Shown here: positions 27,342 through 34,321 of the stretch, in pieces
Layout of the letters: each line of letters opens with the position of its first letter
Position numbering within the stretch: position 1 is the first letter of the stretch
Source: Lachnospiraceae bacterium
GTDB taxonomy: Bacteria; Bacillota; Clostridia; Lachnospirales; Lachnospiraceae
Reading direction: 5' to 3'
DNA length: 34,321 nt
Assembly (NCBI GenBank): GCA_024684675.1
Contig: JAIKWO010000010.1
Location: forward strand, 1 to 34,321
Notes under the pieces: model-generated
The model's database searches: none
What the model was told of the DNA's origin: nothing
What the model saw: only the letters and a program-made list of their open reading frames with translations
Made by a program: the position numbers and the translations under genes

Positions 27342-28496
27342 ATGAATGAACAACCTAAAAGAAAAACTTGGCTTTGGGTACTTGGATGGATTTTCTGTTT
27401 TCCTATTCCGGTTATGGTTTTAATATGGCGTAAAAAGAACACTTGGAAAACTCCAATAAAGATTGCTGTAACGATTGTATTCTGGATTCTCTTGTTTGTT
27501 CTTCTTGGATCACGCGATAGTGATACCGCTTCAGAAGAAACCGCTGGAGCACCAGTTGAAGAAGTAAAGGAAGAGCTGAAAGAAGAAACACCAGTAGAAG
27601 CAAGCAAAGAAACATCGGTTGAAGAAGTAGAACCGACTGAATTTGAAGTTTCTATTGATGTTAAAGGCAGTTTTGAAGGCGAAAAGGCTATATTTGATGT
27701 AGAAACCAATTTACCAGACAATACAGAACTTATGCTTTCACTTCGTTCTGGTGATTATAATACAGATACAAATTTCACTGCACAAACAAAAGTAACTGTA
27801 AGAGATGGGAAAGCAAAAACCGAAGGTTTTTCAAATAAGGGGGAAAAACTTAAGGGTGATTTTGACCTTTCAGTTTCATTGAGTTTGCCAAAACTTCAAG
27901 ATGAATCAGTTAGAAAAGTTATCGGAGAAAATGGCGAATACATGGGGGGCAAAGCAGTTGAAAAATCAACAATCGGCGATGCAAATGCCGTATCTGCACT
28001 TTTTGCCGTAAACGCGGGTGATGAAATTATCATTACATCAGAAGATGATTATTCAAGTACAACTTTCAGGGAAGAAGATGACAAAGCAAGTGCTGAAGAT
28101 GTTGAAGGCATTATGAAACAATATGAAAATGCCGACGAAGAAACTAGGAAAGTTGCAAAATGGGTTGACGATTATGTAAAGGAAAACTATACATATACAG
28201 ATATTGATAATATTTCAGTCAATCCAAACCTTGGAACAAATGATGAAAATGATTATATTTTATTGGTATATTTAACTTGGAATCAGAAGAACAAAGCAGA
28301 CACAACAAAGAAGATGATTGATATGTACAGTAGCGATATGGCTGTACGCGTTTACCAAGACATTCCAGAAATAAGTGAAATGTCACTATTCTGGACTGTT
28401 CCATACCTGAATAATGGAAATGCAAAAATTTCATTTGAAAAAGCCGACGGCGGTATGAAATACACTGATACAGTTTATGATAAGAAATTCAATTAA
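27342..28496 (+). CDS. Membrane-anchored protein of unknown function (two N-terminal TMs, long extracytoplasmic domain)
   Basis: ATG with AGGAG; TMs WLWVLGWIFCFPIPVMVLIW and IAVTIVFWILLFVLLG; Glu-rich linker then beta-rich domain; AT-rich composition. Confidence 0.8.
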   Translation: MNEQPKRKTWLWVLGWIFCFPIPVMVLIWRKKNTWKTPIKIAVTIVFWILLFVLLGSRDSDTASEETAGAPVEEVKEELKEETPVEASKETSVEEVEPTEFEVSIDVKGSFEGEKAIFDVETNLPDNTELMLSLRSGDYNTDTNFTAQTKVTVRDGKAKTEGFSNKGEKLKGDFDLSVSLSLPKLQDESVRKVIGENGEYMGGKAVEKSTIGDANAVSALFAVNAGDEIIITSEDDYSSTTFREEDDKASAEDVEGIMKQYENADEETRKVAKWVDDYVKENYTYTDIDNISVNPNLGTNDENDYILLVYLTWNQKNKADTTKKMIDMYSSDMAVRVYQDIPEISEMSLFWTVPYLNNGNAKISFEKADGGMKYTDTVYDKKFN

Positions 28497-28533
28497 ATAC
28501 CCCTACAATATCATAGCAATTAAAAAAAGAAAT

Positions 28534-28561
28534 AAAGAGCCCGCCTGCTGACGAGCTCTTT
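28534..28561 (-). terminator. Hairpin between convergent genes
   Basis: AAAGAGC...GCTCTTT with T-rich tract on - strand. Confidence 0.55.
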
Positions 28562-28571
28562 CATTTTCTCT

Positions 28572-29078
28572 TTACGCGTTCTTACCGCAGCATTTTTTGT
28601 ATTTCTTGCCGGATCCGCAAGGGCAGGGATCGTTGGGATAGATCTTTGCTTCCTTTTTGATCGTTGTGGAAGCTTTCTGTTCCTTGTAGAGTGCTTTCTG
28701 CGTATCCTTGTCGAAGATCGTATCCCACTCTTCAAGGCCGTAGAGCCAGTCTGCACCGGCACCGACCATGTTCTTGTAAAGAAGCTTGGTATCGAAGCCG
28801 AGCTGAACCTTTGTATCCTCTTTCATCTTCTCGATGTTGTTGGGCTTCTTCAGGGAATCGTTGATACCATCCAAAAAACCGACCATGGTCATGAGATCAA
28901 TGCCGAACTTCTCAGCAAGTTCCGAAACGGTACCTTTTACAACTTCATCGGGTGTCTTTAAAAGCTCAGCGTAGATTTCTTTTTCCTTCTGGAAGTAGTT
29001 CGCCCAGAGCTTTTTCAGTTCATTCTTGTCGGCCTGCTCATTATAAGCCATGCCTCTCCACTGTTCGAGTAATGTCAT
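28572..29078 (-). CDS. SEC-C metal-binding motif-containing protein
   Basis: C-terminal [22 protein letters not shown]. Confidence 0.88.
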   Translation of the reverse strand: MTLLEQWRGMAYNEQADKNELKKLWANYFQKEKEIYAELLKTPDEVVKGTVSELAEKFGIDLMTMVGFLDGINDSLKKPNNIEKMKEDTKVQLGFDTKLLYKNMVGAGADWLYGLEEWDTIFDKDTQKALYKEQKASTTIKKEAKIYPNDPCPCGSGKKYKKCCGKNA

Positions 29079-29155
29079 GTATAAATCCTACCTTTCATGT
29101 CGCAAAGTGTGCGTTTATGCACACTACGAAGTAAATCGTAATCTTTTTTACGGAT

Positions 29156-29884
29156 TCAGTCAAGGAGTTTCCCTGCTTCCGCATCGACTACGACGGTAAC
29201 ATCGCCGTGAAGTTGCAGGATAGAAGCGGGGACCTGTGGCGAGACGGGACCGAAGAACGCTTTCTTTACGATCTCGGCTTTCTTGGCGCCGTTTGCAATG
29301 ATCAGGACTTTCTTAGCCTGCATGATCGTGCCGATGCCCATTGTGTATGCCTGTTTCGGAACTTCATCGATCGAAGAGAAGAACCGTGCATTGGCATCGA
29401 TCGTAGCCTGCGCGAGGTCAACGCAGTTCGTGGACGGTACAAAATGATCTGCGGGCTCGTTGAAGCCGATATGGCCGTTGGGACCGAGACCCAAAAGCTG
29501 CAGATCGATCGGACCGAACTTTTTGATGATCGCATCATAGTCCGCGCATGCTTTTACGGCGTCCGCTTCGAGACCGTTCGGTACATAGGTGTTTTCTTTC
29601 TTTATATTGATATGGTTGAAGAGGTGCTCGTTCATGAAATAACGATAGCTCTGGTCATTCTCCGGAGAGAGTCCTTTGTATTCGTCCAGATTGATGCTTG
29701 TCACTTCGGAAAAATCGAGCTCGCCGCTTTTCACCCTTTTCACAAGCTCTTCATAGGTTCCGATCGGGGTGGAACCGGTCGCAAGTCCGAGAACGCAGTT
29801 CGGCTTCACGGTTACCTGCGAAGCGATCAGATTGGCAGCAATGCGGCTCATATCCTCATAGGTATTCGTTTTAATGATCTTCAT
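29156..29884 (-). CDS. nagB: Glucosamine-6-phosphate deaminase
   Basis: GLATGSTPIGTYEELV, TSINLDEYKGL, LGLGPNGHIGFNEPA; ATG 29884 favoured over 29890 by AAGGAG spacing. Confidence 0.94.
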   Translation of the reverse strand: MKIIKTNTYEDMSRIAANLIASQVTVKPNCVLGLATGSTPIGTYEELVKRVKSGELDFSEVTSINLDEYKGLSPENDQSYRYFMNEHLFNHINIKKENTYVPNGLEADAVKACADYDAIIKKFGPIDLQLLGLGPNGHIGFNEPADHFVPSTNCVDLAQATIDANARFFSSIDEVPKQAYTMGIGTIMQAKKVLIIANGAKKAEIVKKAFFGPVSPQVPASILQLHGDVTVVVDAEAGKLLD

Positions 29885-30016
29885 TCTCATGCTCCTTCCC
29901 GTTTGTACGGTTTTGTTGTGTTTCTTACTGTTATAATGTATTACAAGTAATGCCTGAGTACAAGTTAAAAAAGTGGTGTGCCAGGGCTATATGCCAATCG
30001 CAGAAAGGGCGAAGAC

Positions 30017-31627
30017 TCAGTGAATCTGCCGTCCGCAAAAATACGTAGAGACAGCGTGCGCTTCTTTCAGCTCTTCAAGGCTACAGTTTATGATATCCCG
30101 ATCCGTGACCACGAAGTCGGCAGATTTGCCGGCTGTGATACTGCCAGTCTCGGCTTCGAGCCCAAGTTGTCTGGCACCGTTTATGGTGTAAGCCAGGAGC
30201 GCTTCTTCTCTTGTCATACGCTCCGTATCGGGCGGAAGACATTCGCTCCCGCAAATCTCTTTGTTACCGCGGGTGCACGCATAAAACATGCCCAGGAACG
30301 GATTCGCTGTCTCTTCCTCCAGACAACTGTCGCTTCCAAAGGAGACGGTCACGTCGCCGCGAACCATCTGCCCGACAGGGAACTGCGCCAGATATCTTGT
30401 ATCGCCAAGCCGCGCCCTTGTATAGGCATCGTCTTTCATCCAGTGCGGTGTCGTTTGGAAAAAAATATCGCCGGCTTTGGTGATCCGCCGGATATCCTCC
30501 GGACGGTAGAGCTGGTTATGTGCGATCGCTTTGGTTCCTTCAATCGAACCAAGCGAGCAGAGCACGTCAAGCGCACGACTGACAGCTCTGTCACCGATTG
30601 CATGGATATGCACGGAAAAGCCCATTTTTGCGGCTTTGGACGCTGCGTCGTTCATGTCATTTAATGAGACGATCTCGCTTCCACATCCTTTCTCACCGTC
30701 CAGATACGGCTCGAATAAAAGTGCAGAGTATTCCTCGACCGTGCCATCCGCAATGAGCTTCAGCGTATCCGGGTGCACATGGGCTGACGTGTATTTTCGG
30801 CGCTGCGTATCCATCAGATCGATCGCATCTGTAATCGGCAGGTAGTTTTCATCGTGATAACCAAAGCTTGTAGCGATCCGAAGCGACAATTGACCGTTTT
30901 GGTCCATATCATGCAGCGCCTTTAATATGCGGTCATCATCCGAATCGAGGCTCATCGCTTCAAAAACCGTCGTATACCCAAGCATATTGCAGGCCTTGAA
31001 AAGCTCTTGCAAAATCTTTGATACATCCTGTTCGCCGCCGCTTTCAATCAGTTTTTTGCACTGCATCATGGCAGGAATCTCAATGACCAGTCCGGTCGGA
31101 TCGCCATTCTCGTTTCTGACAAAATAGCTGCTTTCGCTCGGGTCTTTCGTATCTCGGTCGATGCCGAGAATCTGCATGGAAACGGCATTTAGCAGGGCAG
31201 CATGCCCGTCGTTGCTGACGACCATGACAGGTCTGTCAGGGAATGCGCGGTCAAGGTTTTCGGAAGAAAACGCTCCTTTGGTTAGATCGAATCCCATTGC
31301 CAGTATGGGGCGACCGTCTACGACGGGACGCTCCTTTAACAGTAAGAGCAGTACATCGCCGAGGGCGTTAGGTGGCGTATCACTATTTATAAAGCGCATG
31401 TCAGCCGAAGCGCTCTCTACGCCTGCCAGAATGTGGCAATGCGAATCAACAAGCCCCGGGATCACACACTGACCGTGTAGATCAACGCATGTATCAAAGC
31501 CTTCCTGCTCCGTATCATTTCCTACATATACAAATCGCCCGCCTTCGACAATAAATGCAGATACAGTCGGACAAGCGGGGTCGGCTGTGTAGACGACCCC
31601 GTTATGATAAAGTATTCTTTTTTTCAT
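30017..31627 (-). CDS. Amidohydrolase family protein (YtcJ-like)
   Basis: DSHCHILAG, SVHIHAIGDRAV, VSFGSDSCLEEETANPFLGMF, GSITAGKSADFVVTDRD. Confidence 0.88.
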   Translation of the reverse strand: MKKRILYHNGVVYTADPACPTVSAFIVEGGRFVYVGNDTEQEGFDTCVDLHGQCVIPGLVDSHCHILAGVESASADMRFINSDTPPNALGDVLLLLLKERPVVDGRPILAMGFDLTKGAFSSENLDRAFPDRPVMVVSNDGHAALLNAVSMQILGIDRDTKDPSESSYFVRNENGDPTGLVIEIPAMMQCKKLIESGGEQDVSKILQELFKACNMLGYTTVFEAMSLDSDDDRILKALHDMDQNGQLSLRIATSFGYHDENYLPITDAIDLMDTQRRKYTSAHVHPDTLKLIADGTVEEYSALLFEPYLDGEKGCGSEIVSLNDMNDAASKAAKMGFSVHIHAIGDRAVSRALDVLCSLGSIEGTKAIAHNQLYRPEDIRRITKAGDIFFQTTPHWMKDDAYTRARLGDTRYLAQFPVGQMVRGDVTVSFGSDSCLEEETANPFLGMFYACTRGNKEICGSECLPPDTERMTREEALLAYTINGARQLGLEAETGSITAGKSADFVVTDRDIINCSLEELKEAHAVSTYFCGRQIH

Positions 31628-31630
31628 TGG

Positions 31631-33352
31631 TTAACCTGCGGTGTTTTCCGTTTCCTGCACCAGTGCAAAGAAGAATTTGCGCTGCCGTTCATTCATGATC
31701 ACGCGAACCGGCTTCAACTGATTCAAAGAAGCACCGCGGAATACCATCATGTCACGGTACAGAAGCGATGTCTGTGGCTGCAGGAAGAGAACTTCCGGCA
31801 TATCGAGCCAGTGATCGTCATAGCAGTCGCGGTAAACAGGATTAGCTTCGCACAGGTTCTTAAAGATGCACGCCTGCAGAGCCTTCATATCAAAACGATC
31901 CACCTCATAGACCGGCTCAATCAGGAAATCATAGCGGTTCGGGGTAACATCCGTATTGGGATATACGCTGAAATCCGCCAGGTCGATGCCCATCTCTTTG
32001 CACGTTTTCTCAACAGCGATCTGAAGCGCTTTCTCCGTCGTCTTTTCCTCCGCAAGGTTGATCGTGCGGTTCACGCGGTACATAAACTGTACTTTGGGTG
32101 TCTTATTGAAAAAGCCGGTCACCTTTACGGCATCACTCATACGATAGCGCCAGAAACCGCTCAGGTTTGTGACAATCAGTTCGTAGATCTTGCCCTCTTC
32201 CAGCTTATCCATGGTCACGCATTTGGAAAAATCATCGCCCGCCTCCACGGGAAGGAATTCCAAAAATGCTGCGGAAGGAGCAAGAATGCTGTCAAAATCA
32301 TCGACACCGGCCGGAACGGACCACAGGCCTTCCGAAGCGGTAATGCCGGAGTAGATGTTCTTAACGCCGCCGCCTGTAAAGTGTTCTTTAATCATTTTGT
32401 CATAGATCTCAAAGCCGTCGCCGCCCGCACCCATCAGGTAGGAGAATTTCGGCCATACTTTCCTGACCCAGGGAAAATCCGCTCCGTTTTTAAAGACTTC
32501 GCGAAGCGCGGCTGCGCGTTCCGGCATGGGTTCGATCTTCTGTAAGAGGCTCTCGCGCACTTCGTCCGGCATGTCAATGTCTTTCGAGATTGTTCCTTTT
32601 TCAATATCATCGATCAGAAGCTCGTAGTTATCGGAGATATAGCGAAGGAAGAGGACGATCACGCTGTAGAAGCCGGTTACGATGCCGCGCAGCTCCCCAT
32701 CCATGAGAGCAAATCTGGTATGTACATACTTGGTGTCAACGCCGTGCGCCGGGTTCAGGGCTTCAAGCGGAGAGGTGTAGAGTGTGCGGATCATCTGATC
32801 GAGCGCAGCTGCGCCGCCTTTGATATGATCTGCCATCTTTGCGGAAGCTTCGCCGACCGTAAGGCCGCTTTTTAAAGTCCTGCAGTTACCGCTCGAGGTA
32901 CAGAAGGCGCGCCCTTCCATCCAGGAAGGATCCAGATATTTTCCCATAATACCGTATGCGTAGAGATTGTTGTATTTTGCAAAAACGCCTGCCTGTTCGT
33001 CGGTCATCGGGACTACCTTGGGAACACCGACTGTTCCGGATGTTTCGTTAAAATGATTATAGGAATAGGCTGTCAGGACGTTCTTCTCACCATCCATCAT
33101 TTTTTCAAGATACGGCGCGGTGTCATCGTAAACGATCACGGGCACCTTTTTCTGATATTCTTCGATGGAATGAATATCCGCAAAACCGTATTTGCGACCG
33201 TACTCGGTATCCTTGTTATCGGAGAGCAGTTTCATGAGAAGCGTTGTTGTATGCTCCATCGGTGCTTTGGTCTCCTCGATAAAGCTTTCAAGGACTGCCT
33301 GCCCCTGCGTCGCGCTTTGCTTGTTGGCTAGAAACGTTTTGCTTTCAGACAT
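31631..33352 (-). CDS. GH3 auxin-responsive promoter family protein (acyl-acid amido synthetase-like)
   Basis: ATP motif NETSGTVGVPKVVP, ITASEGLW, FWRYRMSDAVKVTGF; AGGAGG upstream of ATG. Confidence 0.88.
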   Translation of the reverse strand: MSESKTFLANKQSATQGQAVLESFIEETKAPMEHTTTLLMKLLSDNKDTEYGRKYGFADIHSIEEYQKKVPVIVYDDTAPYLEKMMDGEKNVLTAYSYNHFNETSGTVGVPKVVPMTDEQAGVFAKYNNLYAYGIMGKYLDPSWMEGRAFCTSSGNCRTLKSGLTVGEASAKMADHIKGGAAALDQMIRTLYTSPLEALNPAHGVDTKYVHTRFALMDGELRGIVTGFYSVIVLFLRYISDNYELLIDDIEKGTISKDIDMPDEVRESLLQKIEPMPERAAALREVFKNGADFPWVRKVWPKFSYLMGAGGDGFEIYDKMIKEHFTGGGVKNIYSGITASEGLWSVPAGVDDFDSILAPSAAFLEFLPVEAGDDFSKCVTMDKLEEGKIYELIVTNLSGFWRYRMSDAVKVTGFFNKTPKVQFMYRVNRTINLAEEKTTEKALQIAVEKTCKEMGIDLADFSVYPNTDVTPNRYDFLIEPVYEVDRFDMKALQACIFKNLCEANPVYRDCYDDHWLDMPEVLFLQPQTSLLYRDMMVFRGASLNQLKPVRVIMNERQRKFFFALVQETENTAG

Positions 33353-33461
33353 TAACTCAAACCTCCTGATAATATGTTATACATAAAGCCAATACATCTA
33401 CCTTTTATTGTACAATACGGAAGCGAACAGGTCAAAAAAGAAAAGCCGGGGAAATTAGTGG

Positions 33462-33490
33462 TTGACAGAGGGTACTTGGCATGTTACATT
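33462..33490 (+). promoter_or_regulatory. Sigma-A-like promoter of infC operon
   Basis: TTGACA - 17 nt - TACATT. Confidence 0.75.
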
Positions 33491-33496
33491 ATCACA

Positions 33497-33627
33497 GTAT
33501 GATAACAACAAAGCAGAGGCTACTCTCACCTCGGGGCAATCGGGCTACCGGGCGTTCATATTCTCATACCCCATGTGATGGGTTTAGAGGTTTATGATGT
33601 GGATGGCTTTTGCTGTCCACTTTTTTT
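33497..33627 (+). ncRNA. infC operon leader / attenuator (L20-leader-like)
   Basis: Structured leader between promoter and infC ending in terminator GTGGATGGC-tttt-GCTGTCCAC + T7 (33599-33627). Confidence 0.65.
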
Positions 33628-33653
33628 ATCGCATGAATATGGAGGGTAAAGCA

Positions 33654-34160
33654 ATTAGCGACTTATTTATTAATGAACAGATCAGAGATCGTGAAGTTCG
33701 TGTGATCGGTGAAGACGGTGAACAGCTTGGCGTTATGTCTTCAAGAGATGCGCAGAAGCTTGCGGATGAGGCCGGACTTGACCTTGTGAAGATCGCACCC
33801 ACGGCGAAGCCGCCCGTATGTAAGATTGTGGACTATGGCAAGTACAAATATGAGATGGCACGCAAGGAGAAGGAAGCGAAGAAAAAGCAGCGTGTGATCG
33901 AGATCAAGGAGATTCGTCTGTCGCCCAACATTGACACGAACGATCTTAATACGAAAGTTTCCGCGGCAAGGAAGTTCCTTACAAAGGGTGACCGCGTGAA
34001 GATCACGCTTCGTTTCAGAGGTCGTGAGATGGCGCATATGGCAAGCAGCAAGCACATTTTGGATGATTTTGCCGAGGCACTTGCGGATATTGCTGTCGTT
34101 GAGAAGGCACCCAAGGTGGAAGGCCGCAGCATGACAATGTTTTTGACGGAGAAGCGCTAG
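33654..34160 (+). CDS. infC: Translation initiation factor IF-3, probable AUU start
   Basis: ISDLFINEQIRDREVRVIGEDGEQLG; ATT at 33654 preceded by GGAGG with 8-nt spacing; track start 33594 falls next to the leader terminator. Confidence 0.9.
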   Translation: MSDLFINEQIRDREVRVIGEDGEQLGVMSSRDAQKLADEAGLDLVKIAPTAKPPVCKIVDYGKYKYEMARKEKEAKKKQRVIEIKEIRLSPNIDTNDLNTKVSAARKFLTKGDRVKITLRFRGREMAHMASSKHILDDFAEALADIAVVEKAPKVEGRSMTMFLTEKR

Positions 34161-34219
34161 ACGTTCCGTTGAAATATATTACGGTATGATGATCATTTGA
34201 TGATAGGAGGAATAAAACG

Positions 34220-34321
34220 ATGCCGAAAATGAAAACCAGCAGAGCAGCTGCAAAACGCTTTAAAGCAACAGGTACAGGAAAGTTAAAGAGAGCGAAAGCT
34301 TACAAGAGCCATATCTTAACG
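34220..34321 (+). CDS. rpmI: 50S ribosomal protein L35 (truncated by window end)
   Basis: [39 protein letters not shown] upstream; expected infC-rpmI order. Confidence 0.95.
   Translation, partial: MPKMKTSRAAAKRFKATGTGKLKRAKAYKSHILT

Noticed and set aside
29106-29126. AGTGTGC/GCACACT hairpin between nagB and the SEC-C gene
   Set aside because: Short stem without a clear T tract; may be a weak terminator but not well supported
29207-29950. 247-aa ORF antisense to nagB
   Set aside because: Complement of a confidently identified nagB
29925-29950. TTACT-N16-AGTAA inverted repeat over the nagB promoter region
   Set aside because: Arms too short and AT-rich to call an operator
31604-32545. 313-aa ORF antisense to the GH3 gene
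   Set aside because: Complement of the well-supported GH3-family frame; no recognisable domain
1-34321. CRISPR arrays, tRNA/rRNA genes, transposases
   Set aside because: No regularly spaced repeats, no tRNA/rRNA sequence and no transposase or integrase motif seen

Overview
Chromosomal window of a Clostridia/Lachnospiraceae-type Firmicute (taxon inferred from gene content and style, not proven). Recognisable content in order: argB-argD; orphan solute-binding protein; ComEA-like SLBB/HhH lipoprotein; response regulator - histidine kinase - double-GerMN lipoprotein operon; cytidylate-kinase-like protein (-); pseudo-receiver+Hpt protein coupled to a MATE transporter; a 6-gene MacB/YknXYZ-like ABC exporter operon with three consecutive, divergent membrane-fusion/adaptor proteins and a small single-TM protein; xpt and a TetR-type regulator; class A PBP (-); family 3 glycosidase (-); mgtE; HAD hydrolase; YigZ/IMPACT protein (-); an AT-rich islet with an XRE regulator (-) and a membrane-anchored protein (+) separated by twin 19-bp operator-like palindromes; SEC-C protein (-); nagB (-); a GH3 (acyl-acid amido synthetase family) / YtcJ-like amidohydrolase pair (-); and infC (probable AUU start, attenuator leader) followed by truncated rpmI. 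Strongest items for follow-up: the triple-adaptor exporter with a terminator-like hairpin burying its first Shine-Dalgarno, the XRE/twin-operator islet, the bacterial GH3-amidohydrolase pair, and the pseudo-receiver-Hpt/MATE coupling. No CRISPR array, tRNA, rRNA or transposase was seen.
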